The notes beneath the pieces were generated by a model, which saw nothing but the letters and a program-made list of their open reading frames with translations, was not told the DNA's origin and did not search any database. From an uncultured Alphaproteobacteria bacterium (GTDB lineage: Bacteria > Pseudomonadota > Alphaproteobacteria > Rhodobacterales > Rhodobacteraceae), in assembly GCA_929200295.1 (NCBI GenBank), contig CAKMZE010000013.1:15375-21178 (forward strand): a stretch of DNA of 5,804 nucleotides, written 5' to 3'. This document shows positions 1 to 5,804 of the stretch, in pieces. The stretch's first letter is position 1; the number at the start of each line of letters is the position of its first letter. A program made the translations under genes and the position numbers.

Positions 1-794
1 CGTCGCTCGGGTCAGATGAGACGACATTGTTTAAGGTCGTCGCCGCCTATGCGATGTTTGCAAACGGTGGTGAGCGTGTTGAACCTACGCTCGTTGACCG
101 TGTGCAAGACCGCTTTGGCGCGACCGTTTACCGTCATGACCAGCGCAAATGTGTGAATTGCGAAAACCTTGGGTTGGCAATTGGTGATGCTCCGCGTGTT
201 GTCACAAACCGTGAGCGTGTGATGAATGAGGTCACAGCATATCAGCTGACATCCATGATGCAGGGCGTTGTGGATCGCGGAACTGCGCGTAAAACGATCA
301 ACCAATCTGTTCCTGTCGCGGGTAAAACAGGGACAACGAATGACAGCAAAGATGTGTGGTTTGTTGGGTTTTCCAGCAATATCGTCGCAGGCTGTTATAT
401 TGGGTACGATACCCCGCGCACCATGGATGGTGCATCGGGCGGGGGGACATGTGGCCCGGTCTTTAACCGCTTTATGTCTGAGGCCGTCGCACGTTTTGGC
501 GGGCGCAAGTTTTCGACACCACAAGACTGCCAGTTCATCAAAATCGACCGTTTCACGGGCTCGCGCCTACCTGATGATTCTTCAGGCGACAATGTGATTT
601 CTGAATGCTTCCGCCCAGGAGAAGAGCCCGTATTTGGTATCACATTCGACGGTGGTTTTGCGATGGCAGGGGATTTGCCATTGTTTGAGGAGGTGGCGCA
701 ACAGACACGCCGTGTGACGACATCAACGGGAAGCACGGCAACCGTTGGCCCGAATGCCTCATTCGGGTCATTGTCATCGGGTGGATTGTATTAA
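1..794 (+). CDS. mrcA: Penicillin-binding protein 1A (class A, bifunctional), C-terminal part, 5' truncated by window edge
   Basis: The open frame enters from the left edge (first full codon at base 3) and ends at TAA 792-794, giving 263 visible residues. Class A PBPs polymerise glycan strands (N-terminal glycosyltransferase) and cross-link peptides (C-terminal transpeptidase) at the periplasmic face of the inner membrane. The visible part begins at SLGSDETTLFKVVAAYAMFA, typical of the stretch between the SxN and KTG motifs of PBP1A. The third catalytic motif, KTGTT, is at visible residues 108-112 (codons from base 324) and is followed by DVWFVGFS, as usual in the family. The SxxK and SxN motifs and the glycosyltransferase domain lie outside the window. 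After the transpeptidase core comes a tail of about 100 residues ending in a Ser/Gly/Thr-rich stretch (SSGGLY at the end). A CVNC pair sits at visible residues 50-53. The TTG at base 27 is internal, not a start, because the frame and the homology extend upstream of it. prfB follows on the same strand after 87 bases. The family call is firm; the symbol (mrcA versus ponA) is convention. Confidence 0.93.
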   Translation, partial: SLGSDETTLFKVVAAYAMFANGGERVEPTLVDRVQDRFGATVYRHDQRKCVNCENLGLAIGDAPRVVTNRERVMNEVTAYQLTSMMQGVVDRGTARKTINQSVPVAGKTGTTNDSKDVWFVGFSSNIVAGCYIGYDTPRTMDGASGGGTCGPVFNRFMSEAVARFGGRKFSTPQDCQFIKIDRFTGSRLPDDSSGDNVISECFRPGEEPVFGITFDGGFAMAGDLPLFEEVAQQTRRVTTSTGSTATVGPNASFGSLSSGGLY

Positions 795-815
795 TTGCGA
801 TCTTGGTTTTGCTGG

Positions 816-838
816 CTTGTCCATGTGGCGTGGGCAAG
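816..838 (+). other. Small hairpin in the mrcA-prfB gap
   Basis: CTTGTCC (816-822) can pair with GGGCAAG (832-838), giving seven pairs including one G-U, around a 9-base loop. No U-run follows, so it is not a convincing intrinsic terminator. It could be a weak attenuator or mRNA-processing structure between mrcA and prfB, or chance. The rest of the 87-base gap holds only a weak -10-like CATAAT (856-861) without a good -35 partner. Whether prfB has its own promoter or is read through from mrcA cannot be decided here. Confidence 0.25.
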
Positions 839-881
839 GTAGTCAAATTTAACGCCATAATATCTTTGATAGGGTTCGCTC

Positions 882-2009
882 ATGCGTGCTGAAATACAAA
901 ATACCGTTGATGCGATTGAAAAATCGCTGCTCTTGCTTGCCCAGCGTATGGATTATGAAACCGCACCGCATCGGTTAGAAGAGTTTAACGCACGTGTCGA
1001 AGACCCGTCTCTTTGGGATGATCCGACACAGGCGCAAAAGCTGATGCGCGACAGGCAGATGCTTGTCGATGCGATGTCGGGGTATGAGGCGATCAAACAA
1101 GACCTCGCTGATCATATTGAGCTGATTGAACTTGGTGAAATGGAAGACGACACTGATGTCGTCACCGAGGCTGAGACCGCAATAACGGCCCTTGCTGAAA
1201 CAGCGGCGCAAAAAGAGCTTGAAGCGTTGTTGAACGGCGAGGCCGATGGCAACGATAGCTTTCTTGAGATTAACTCTGGTGCGGGTGGTACAGAAAGCTG
1301 TGATTGGGCCTCAATGCTTGCCAGAATGTATCTCCGCTGGGCCGAGAAAAAGGGCTATAAGGTTGAGCTGCAATCAGAAAGTGCTGGCGAAGAGGCCGGG
1401 ATTAAATCTGCGACCTATAAAATTTCGGGCCAAAACGCCTACGGCTGGCTGAAATCAGAAAGCGGCGTGCACCGTTTGGTGCGCATCTCGCCTTTTGACA
1501 GTGCCGCAAAGCGCCATACATCCTTTACCTCGGTCAAAGTTTACCCGGTCGTGGATGATAATATCGAGATCGAGGTGAACCCCTCAGATATCCGGATTGA
1601 TACATATCGCTCATCCGGTGCGGGCGGTCAGCACGTGAATACAACAGATAGTGCGGTGCGCATTACCCACCACCCTACGGGCATTGTGGTGACAAGCTCT
1701 GAGAAATCTCAGCACCAGAACCGCGATATTGCGATGAAGGCGTTGAAATCGCGGCTTTATCAGATTGAGCTAGATAAACGCTCGGCCTTGGTGACAGAGG
1801 CGCATGAAAATGCGGGTGATGCAGGGTGGGGCAACCAGATCCGCTCATATGTTTTGCAGCCCTATCAAATGGTCAAGGACCTGCGCACGCGGTATGAGAC
1901 TTCGGACACGTCAGGTGTGCTTGATGGTGATCTTGATGGGCTTATGGCGGCCACGCTTGCCATGGATGTGGCAGGTATGAGCCGCGCGGATGCGAGCAAC
2001 GCTGATTAA
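882..2009 (+). CDS. prfB: Peptide chain release factor 2 (RF2), without programmed frameshift
   Basis: RF2 recognises UGA and UAA in the ribosomal A site and triggers hydrolysis of peptidyl-tRNA. The 375-residue product has the normal family length. Visible landmarks: an N-terminal helical region (about 1-120); the domain with GAGGTES (133-139) and DWASMLARMYLRWAE (141-155); the SPF stop-codon recognition tripeptide at 203-205 (RF1 would have PxT); and the catalytic GGQ at 248-250 (bases 1623-1631) within YRSSGAGGQHVN. Residue 244 is Ser at the position where E. coli K-12 carries its unusual Thr, so this matches the common active form. The ATG at 882 is preceded by AGGG (871-874), seven bases away, a reasonable ribosome binding site. 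The E. coli gene needs a +1 shift at an in-frame UGA near codon 26; here the equivalent region (QRMDYETAP, residues 21-29) reads straight through with no UGA. The stop is TAA. The gene lies downstream of mrcA on the same strand and converges with acnA. Confidence 0.97.
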   Translation: MRAEIQNTVDAIEKSLLLLAQRMDYETAPHRLEEFNARVEDPSLWDDPTQAQKLMRDRQMLVDAMSGYEAIKQDLADHIELIELGEMEDDTDVVTEAETAITALAETAAQKELEALLNGEADGNDSFLEINSGAGGTESCDWASMLARMYLRWAEKKGYKVELQSESAGEEAGIKSATYKISGQNAYGWLKSESGVHRLVRISPFDSAAKRHTSFTSVKVYPVVDDNIEIEVNPSDIRIDTYRSSGAGGQHVNTTDSAVRITHHPTGIVVTSSEKSQHQNRDIAMKALKSRLYQIELDKRSALVTEAHENAGDAGWGNQIRSYVLQPYQMVKDLRTRYETSDTSGVLDGDLDGLMAATLAMDVAGMSRADASNAD

Positions 2010-2014
2010 AGCGT

Positions 2015-2110
2015 CCAACCTTTAACCTGAGGCATCAAGGATCGCCAATGTCCCGAGAATGCCGCAGGCATGGCAGGGCATTGATGATCCAAGTTTAAGG
2101 TTTGGCGATC
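2015..2110. repeat. Cluster of nested and competing inverted repeats in the 3' region of prfB
   Basis: The spacer between prfB and the terminator is dense in complementary arms. Arm pair A is GATCGCCAA (2040-2048) with TTGGCGATC (2102-2110), a perfect 9-base match. Pair B is GGATC (2039-2043) with GATCC (2086-2090), stacked toward AATGTCCC (2047-2054) with GGGCATT (2076-2082), one U bulged. Pair C is ATGCC (2059-2063) with GGCAT (2067-2071) around a GCA loop. An outer pair is CCAACCT (2015-2021) with AGGTTTGG (2098-2105), with one base bulged. A and B share bases, so they would be alternative folds. The spacer has no coding frame I can support. It may be a 3'-UTR structure, a small RNA body ending at the downstream terminator, or a dispersed intergenic repeat. 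The pairings are read directly; the function is unknown. Confidence 0.4.
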
Positions 2111-2124
2111 TAAAAGATATTTTA
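2111..2124. repeat. AT-only hairpin next to the terminator
   Basis: TAAAA (2111-2115) and TTTTA (2120-2124) flank GATA, giving a 5-bp A/T stem. It directly follows the last arm of the inverted-repeat cluster and precedes the strong terminator by 18 bases. As RNA it would be weak. It is noted because it makes almost the whole convergent spacer palindromic. Confidence 0.2.
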
Positions 2125-2142
2125 AATCAAGGCGCTAAACGT

Positions 2143-2174
2143 AAGAAGCCCCGTAATACTTTACGGGGCTTCTT
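2143..2174. terminator. Bidirectional intrinsic terminator between prfB and acnA
   Basis: AAGAAGCCCCGTAA (2143-2156) and TTACGGGGCTTCTT (2161-2174) are perfect reverse complements: a 14-bp stem with a TACT tetraloop. The GC core is flanked by A-rich and T-rich ends, so the RNA has a pyrimidine-rich 3' side (CUUCUU) in either direction. It sits 5 bases beyond the acnA stop codon (2180-2182) and about 130 bases beyond the prfB stop, between converging genes, which fits shared termination. The U-tract is short and interrupted after the stem on the + strand (GTGATTT) and weak on the - strand (ACGTTTAG), so efficiency may rest mainly on stem strength. Confidence 0.85.
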
Positions 2175-2179
2175 GTGAT

Positions 2180-4870
2180 TTAAGAGGCTTTTGAAAGGTT
2201 GCGTAGCACGTAATGCAGCACGCCACCGTTTTCGATATACTCAATCTCAACCGCTGTATCGATGCGGCATTTCACGGTGATCTCGCGCTTTGATCCATCA
2301 GCCATTGTGATCTCGGCTGTCATCTCTTGCAGAGGCGAGACAGCATCAAGCCCGTTGATCGTGACCGTTTCATCACCGTTCAGCCCAAGCGTCTTGCGGG
2401 TGTCGCCGCCTGTAAATTCAAACGGGATAACCCCCATACCAACGAGGTTGGAACGGTGGATACGCTCAAAGCTTTCGGCGATCACAGCCTTCACGCCCAA
2501 GAGCGCTGTGCCTTTGGCCGCCCAATCGCGCGATGATCCTGCGCCATATTGCTCACCACCAAAGATCACCAAGGGTGTGCCCGCGTCCTGATGGGCCATG
2601 GCCGCATCAAAGATTGATGTCTGTGCGCCATCAGGGCCTTTTGTATAGCCGCCCTCGACAGCATCGAGCATCTCATTCTTGATACGGATATTGGCGAAAG
2701 TGCCACGCATCATGATCTCGTGATTGCCACGGCGTGAGCCGTAAGAGTTAAACTCACGCACAGGCACCTGACGGTCGAGCAAATATTTACCCGCTGGTGT
2801 TGTGTCCTTGAACGAACCCGCAGGCGAAATATGGTCGGTCGTGACCATGTCGCCTAGGATGGCGAGAACCTTCGCATCCACAACGTTCTGAATAGTGCCT
2901 GCGTCCTTGGACATGCCTTGGAAGTAGGGCGGATTTTGCACGTAGGTGGATGTGGACGGCCAGTCGTAGGTCTCAGCGTCGGACGTTTCAACCGATTGCC
3001 ATTTCTCATCGCCTTTAAACACATCGGCGTATTTCGACATAAAGGCTTCGCGTGTGACGGTTTGCTCAACAAGCGCGTTGATCTCAGCCGAGCTTGGCCA
3101 AATATCCTTGAGGTAGACGTCATTGCCGTCTTTGTCTTGGGCAATAGGGTCAGTGGCAAGATTGATGTCCATCGTGCCAGCCAATGCATAGGCAACAACC
3201 AGCGGAGGGGATGCCAGATAATTGGCGCGCACATCAGGCGAGATCCGCCCTTCAAAATTGCGGTTCCCAGACAGAACTGACGTGGCGACGAGATCGCCCT
3301 CGGCAATCGCCTCTGACAGTTCTTTTTGGATGGGGCCCGAGTTACCGATACATGTGGTGCAACCGTAACCCACAAGGTTAAAGCCGATTTTATCAAGATC
3401 ATCTTGCAGACCAGCGGCCTCAAGATATTCTGATACGACCTGTGAACCTGGTGCGAGCGAGGTTTTCACCCATGGTTTGCGATCCAGTCCCAAAGCCGCA
3501 GCTTTGCGCGCGACAAGCCCTGCGCCTATCATCACATATGGGTTTGATGTGTTGGTGCATGATGTAATAGAGGCGATCACAACTTTACCAGATTCCATGG
3601 TGTAATCTTCGCCCGCGACAGCCACTTCTTTGCCCATTGGACGTTTGAAGGTCTCTTGCATTTCGCGGGTGAATGCATCCTTTGCATTGGTCAGCGCGAC
3701 ATAGTCTTGTGGGCGTTTCGGGCCAGAGATCGCAGGAACAATGCTGCCCATATCCAGATGCAGTTTTGATGTGTAAACGGGGTTATAATCCGCCCCACGC
3801 CAGAAACCGTTTTCCTTGGCGTATGCTTCGACCAAGGCGATGCGGTCTTCGTCGCGTCCGGTATTGCGCAGATAACGCAGGGTTTCGCCATCAATTGGGA
3901 AGAAGCCACAGGTCGCGCCATATTCCGGTGCCATATTGGCAATCGTCGCACGATCCGCCAACGGCAGACGGTCAAGCCCGTCACCGAAGAACTCGACAAA
4001 TTTGCCAACAACCCCATGGGCGCGCAGCATTTCGACGACTTTCAGCACGAGGTCAGTACCTGTTGTGCCTTCGACCATTTCACCCGTGAGCTCAAATCCA
4101 ACAACCTCGGGGATCAGCATTGAGACAGGTTGGCCCAGCATTGCCGCCTCGGCCTCGATCCCGCCAACGCCCCAGCCGAGCACAGCAAGACCATTGACCA
4201 TGGTTGTGTGGCTGTCTGTACCAACAAGCGTATCAGGATAAGCGATTTCAGTACCGTTTTGGTCCGTATCCGTCCAAACAGTTTGTGAAAGATATTCGAG
4301 ATTTACCTGGTGACAGATGCCTGTGCCCGGTGGCACAACGCGGAAGTTGTTAAACGCGCCTTGCCCCCATTTGAGGAATTGGTAGCGCTCAAGATTGCGC
4401 TCATATTCGCGGTCCACATTCATCTGAAAGGCGCGCGGATTACCAAACTCATCAATCATCACCGAGTGGTCGATCACCAGATCAACTGGGTTGAGCGGAT
4501 TAATCTTTTGCGCATCTCCCCCTAAGGCGACAATACCATCACGCATTGCTGCCAGATCAACAACAGCTGGGACACCGGTGAAATCCTGCATCAACACGCG
4601 GGCAGGGCGGTAGGCGATCTCGCGCGGGTTTTTGCCGCCAGATGTGGCCCAGTCAGAAAAGGCTTTGATATCATCTGTAGAGACTGAAAACCCATTGTCC
4701 TCAAACCTGAGCAGGTTCTCAAGTACAACTTTGAGCGAAGCGGGCAGTTTTGAGAAATCGCCAAGCCCTGCGGCTTCGGCGGCGGCAATTGAGTAGTAAT
4801 CAACTTTGCGATCACCAACGTGAAGCGTTTTACGGGTTTTAGCTGAATCGACACCGACAGTGACAGTCAT
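2180..4870 (-). CDS. acnA: Aconitate hydratase A ([4Fe-4S] aconitase)
   Basis: Aconitase interconverts citrate and isocitrate via cis-aconitate in the cytoplasmic TCA cycle. The 896-residue length is normal for the AcnA/IRP1 family. Three cluster-ligand cysteines are visible: C438 in SITSCTNTSNP (434-444), and C504 and C507 in GYGCTTCIGNSGP (501-513). Other family landmarks are DHSVMIDEFG (134-143), the VGTDSHTTM segment (216-224), a linker around 610-650, then the swivelling C-terminal domain with TTDHISPAGS (677-686), GSRRGNHE (711-718) and the active-site loop GAGSSRDWAAKG (776-787). The start at 4868-4870 is supported by AAAGGA (4877-4882 on the complement), with the core AGGA ending six bases from the ATG. 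The stop is TAA, next to the bidirectional terminator. No key residue is missing and the frame is intact. Because the cluster is oxygen- and iron-sensitive, the family is commonly regulated by iron or redox state, but no identified iron operator is visible here. The gene faces away from the DUF1223 gene. Confidence 0.97.
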   Translation of the reverse strand: MTVTVGVDSAKTRKTLHVGDRKVDYYSIAAAEAAGLGDFSKLPASLKVVLENLLRFEDNGFSVSTDDIKAFSDWATSGGKNPREIAYRPARVLMQDFTGVPAVVDLAAMRDGIVALGGDAQKINPLNPVDLVIDHSVMIDEFGNPRAFQMNVDREYERNLERYQFLKWGQGAFNNFRVVPPGTGICHQVNLEYLSQTVWTDTDQNGTEIAYPDTLVGTDSHTTMVNGLAVLGWGVGGIEAEAAMLGQPVSMLIPEVVGFELTGEMVEGTTGTDLVLKVVEMLRAHGVVGKFVEFFGDGLDRLPLADRATIANMAPEYGATCGFFPIDGETLRYLRNTGRDEDRIALVEAYAKENGFWRGADYNPVYTSKLHLDMGSIVPAISGPKRPQDYVALTNAKDAFTREMQETFKRPMGKEVAVAGEDYTMESGKVVIASITSCTNTSNPYVMIGAGLVARKAAALGLDRKPWVKTSLAPGSQVVSEYLEAAGLQDDLDKIGFNLVGYGCTTCIGNSGPIQKELSEAIAEGDLVATSVLSGNRNFEGRISPDVRANYLASPPLVVAYALAGTMDINLATDPIAQDKDGNDVYLKDIWPSSAEINALVEQTVTREAFMSKYADVFKGDEKWQSVETSDAETYDWPSTSTYVQNPPYFQGMSKDAGTIQNVVDAKVLAILGDMVTTDHISPAGSFKDTTPAGKYLLDRQVPVREFNSYGSRRGNHEIMMRGTFANIRIKNEMLDAVEGGYTKGPDGAQTSIFDAAMAHQDAGTPLVIFGGEQYGAGSSRDWAAKGTALLGVKAVIAESFERIHRSNLVGMGVIPFEFTGGDTRKTLGLNGDETVTINGLDAVSPLQEMTAEITMADGSKREITVKCRIDTAVEIEYIENGGVLHYVLRNLSKAS

Positions 4871-4910
4871 GATCTGTCCTTTCTAGAGAGATGGGTATTC
4901 GGGTTTTGCC

Positions 4911-4922
4911 GGGCTTTTGCCC
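4911..4922 (-). other. Short GC hairpin in the acnA leader
   Basis: On the acnA sense strand GGGC AAAA GCCC (4911-4922) forms a 4-bp stem with an AAAA loop. Its near edge is 40 bases from the acnA start codon, within a run of repeated GGG/CCC blocks (to about 4895). If the candidate promoter further upstream is correct, it lies in the 5' UTR. It does not cover the ribosome binding site. It may be chance. Confidence 0.2.
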
Positions 4923-4970
4923 CATGAGTTGCGTGGGTTCAAGAGCGACAAAGCGTATCAAGTGCATTTT

Positions 4971-4991
4971 TTGTATACCATTGCACACAAT
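4971..4991. promoter_or_regulatory. Candidate operator palindromes in the acnA-DUF1223 intergenic region
   Basis: Two adjacent palindromes occur here. TTGTATACCA (4971-4980) has a perfect GTATAC core and matches the GntR/FadR-type pattern TNGTATACNA except for the second position of each half. ATTG CACA CAAT (4980-4991) has perfect 4-base arms with a 4-base centre. Both overlap the candidate -10 and spacer of the acnA promoter, where a bound regulator could block polymerase. Separately, GTGCA (4962-4966) and TGCAC (4982-4986) form an inverted pair spanning the first palindrome. The regulator is not identifiable from sequence alone. Confidence 0.3.
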
Positions 4992-5000
4992 CAATGAAAA
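4972..5000 (-). promoter_or_regulatory. Candidate acnA promoter with extended -10
   Basis: Read on the - strand, TTTTCA (4995-5000) is a -35-like hexamer (4 of 6), separated by 17 bases from TATACA (4972-4977), a -10-like hexamer preceded by TGG (an extended -10 TGn). This would start transcription near 4965 and give acnA a leader of roughly 95 bases. The spacing is ideal but each hexamer is only a partial match to the E. coli-type consensus. Alphaproteobacterial promoters are loosely conserved, so this is a plausible candidate rather than a firm site. Confidence 0.35.
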
Positions 5001-5011
5001 GGCCCCCTTTT
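4997..5011. repeat. Small hairpin AAAAGG-CCC-CCTTTT
   Basis: AAAAGG (4997-5002) and CCTTTT (5006-5011) are perfect 6-base arms around a CCC loop. The element overlaps the candidate -35 of acnA. Toward DUF1223 no U-run follows it, so terminator function is unlikely. The remaining stretch, 5012-5106, shows no clear gene; it should carry the DUF1223 promoter, for which TTGATT (5073-5078) is the best -35-like hexamer, but no good -10 follows at proper spacing. Confidence 0.25.
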
Positions 5012-5139
5012 GAGGTCGTTGCGTTGTGATAGGGTGACACTCACGGCATGATGACAGACCGCTCGCGATAGCTTGATTGGTCATTGCAGAAAAACCTGAA
5101 TAGAACATGATGAGGTCTCTAATTTTTGGAAAATCCCCA

Positions 5140-5804
5140 ATGCGTCTCATTTTGGCTGTGGTTTTTGCGTTTCTTCATCTTTTTGCGCCTGCTGTGGTAC
5201 ATGCAGATGAGCGTCCTGTTGTTGTTGAACTCTATACATCACAAGGCTGTTCGGCATGCCCATCGGCGGATGATCTGCTGACGCAGCTTGCGACACGGGA
5301 TGATGTGATCGCATTGGCGCTACATGTGGATTATTGGGATTACATCGGTTGGCCAGATGATTTTGCGCAGGCGGCTTATTCTACGCGGCAGAAAAGCTAT
5401 GCGCATGCCTTTGGTAAGGATATGGTCTATACCCCGCAGATGGTCATTGGCGGGGTGGATACGGTCGTGGGTTCACGCCCCATGGCCGTGGCGGACCTGA
5501 TCCAAGAGCATCGTAACCGTCCAAGCCCAGTTGCACTGACAATTTTACGCGAAGAAGGCGGGCTGCGCATATCCGCGGTGTCGAAATCTGACATTGCTCA
5601 AATGACCGTGCAATTGGCAGAAATCCTGCCATCTGCAACCAGACGCATTTTACGTGGCGAGAACGCAGGTCGCGAGATTACATATAGCAATATCGTACAA
5701 TCTCTGGACATTTTGGCGCATTGGGATGGGTCAGAGGATCTGCATCTCTTTACGACTGCCGCCTCTGAGGGCGCGCATGTCGTTGTTCTGATCCAAAACG
5801 GCAC
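5140..5804 (+). CDS. Secreted DUF1223 family protein (thioredoxin-fold-like, CxxC), 3' truncated by window edge
   Basis: The frame stays open from 5104 to the window end with no stop; 221 residues are visible from ATG 5140, and the DUF1223 family is usually somewhat longer, so only a short C-terminal part should be missing. Residues 1-22 form a signal peptide: Arg2, a hydrophobic core (LILAVVFAFLHLFAPAVV) and a likely cleavage after VHA, so the mature protein should be periplasmic. Family landmarks are VVVELYTSQGCSACPSADDL (27-46) with Cys37 and Cys40 in a CSAC motif, HVDYWDYIGWPDDFA (62-76), RQKSYAHAFG (83-92) and YTPQMVIGG (97-105). The CxxC and YTPQM (a possible cis-proline loop) resemble thioredoxin-fold proteins, but the family's biochemical role is not established. 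In-frame ATGs also occur at 5107 and 5110; 5140 is preferred because it gives a compact signal peptide, with a weak GGA (5128-5130) upstream. The gene diverges from acnA. Confidence 0.88.
   Translation, partial: MRLILAVVFAFLHLFAPAVVHADERPVVVELYTSQGCSACPSADDLLTQLATRDDVIALALHVDYWDYIGWPDDFAQAAYSTRQKSYAHAFGKDMVYTPQMVIGGVDTVVGSRPMAVADLIQEHRNRPSPVALTILREEGGLRISAVSKSDIAQMTVQLAEILPSATRRILRGENAGREITYSNIVQSLDILAHWDGSEDLHLFTTAASEGAHVVVLIQNG

Noticed and set aside
12..524. 170-codon open frame on the - strand
   Set aside because: It lies wholly opposite the PBP1A coding frame, whose motifs are clear, and its translation resembles no family; it is an antisense shadow.
831..861. Possible prfB promoter: TGGGCA (831-836) and CATAAT (856-861)
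   Set aside because: The spacing of 19 bases and the weak -35 make it unconvincing; prfB may be co-transcribed with mrcA.
2854..3423. 189-codon open frame on the - strand
   Set aside because: It sits in an alternative frame within acnA on the same strand; the acnA frame carries all the aconitase motifs here, including the cluster cysteines.
3673..4089. 138-codon open frame on the + strand
   Set aside because: It is antisense to the aconitase core, with composition typical of a shadow frame and no recognisable domain.
4839..5150. 103-codon - strand frame covering the acnA upstream region
   Set aside because: It overlaps the acnA start and crosses the divergent promoter region; there is no ribosome binding site of note and no recognisable domain.
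5444..5804. Two - strand frames at the right end
   Set aside because: They are antisense to the DUF1223 gene, which has conserved family motifs and a signal peptide on the + strand.
1..5804. Search by eye for mobile elements, CRISPR repeats, tRNA or rRNA genes and defence or toxin genes
   Set aside because: No direct-repeat arrays, transposase-like frames, tRNA-like folds or island-like change in composition were seen; almost all of the window is accounted for by four housekeeping-type genes.

Overview
The window looks like an ordinary chromosomal segment of an alphaproteobacterium, most likely a Rhodobacterales (Roseobacter-group) marine bacterium. The basis is the gene order (class A penicillin-binding protein followed by prfB, a pairing familiar in Alphaproteobacteria), an alphaproteobacterial-type AcnA beside a DUF1223 gene, and protein sequences of Rhodobacteraceae character. 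Base composition is moderate rather than the very high GC of many relatives. The taxonomic call is inference from protein familiarity, not a computed placement.

Layout. (1) Bases 1-794, + strand: the C-terminal third of a class A penicillin-binding protein (PBP1A, mrcA), cut by the left edge. (2) 795-881: an 87-base gap with one short hairpin. (3) 882-2009, + strand: prfB, complete, encoding peptide chain release factor 2 in one uninterrupted frame, so the classical +1 programmed frameshift is absent. (4) 2010-2179: a convergent intergenic region holding a set of inverted repeats (about 2015-2110) and then a perfect 14-bp hairpin (2143-2174) that probably terminates transcription from both sides. 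(5) 2180-4870, - strand: acnA, a complete 896-residue [4Fe-4S] aconitase. (6) 4871-5139: a divergent promoter region with a candidate acnA promoter and overlapping small palindromes. (7) 5140 to the right edge, + strand: a secreted DUF1223 thioredoxin-fold-like protein with a CSAC motif, cut by the edge. The supplied ORF list does not give this gene, presumably because it has no stop in the window.

Functionally this is housekeeping: cell-wall synthesis, translation termination at UGA/UAA, the citrate-to-isocitrate step of the TCA cycle, and one exported redox-like protein of unknown role. All three visible stop codons are TAA. I see no mobile element, CRISPR array, tRNA, rRNA or defence system, and no convincing new multi-gene system. 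The points most worth a second look are the structured spacer after prfB, the acnA/DUF1223 divergent promoter, the frameshift-free prfB, and the uncharacterised DUF1223 protein.
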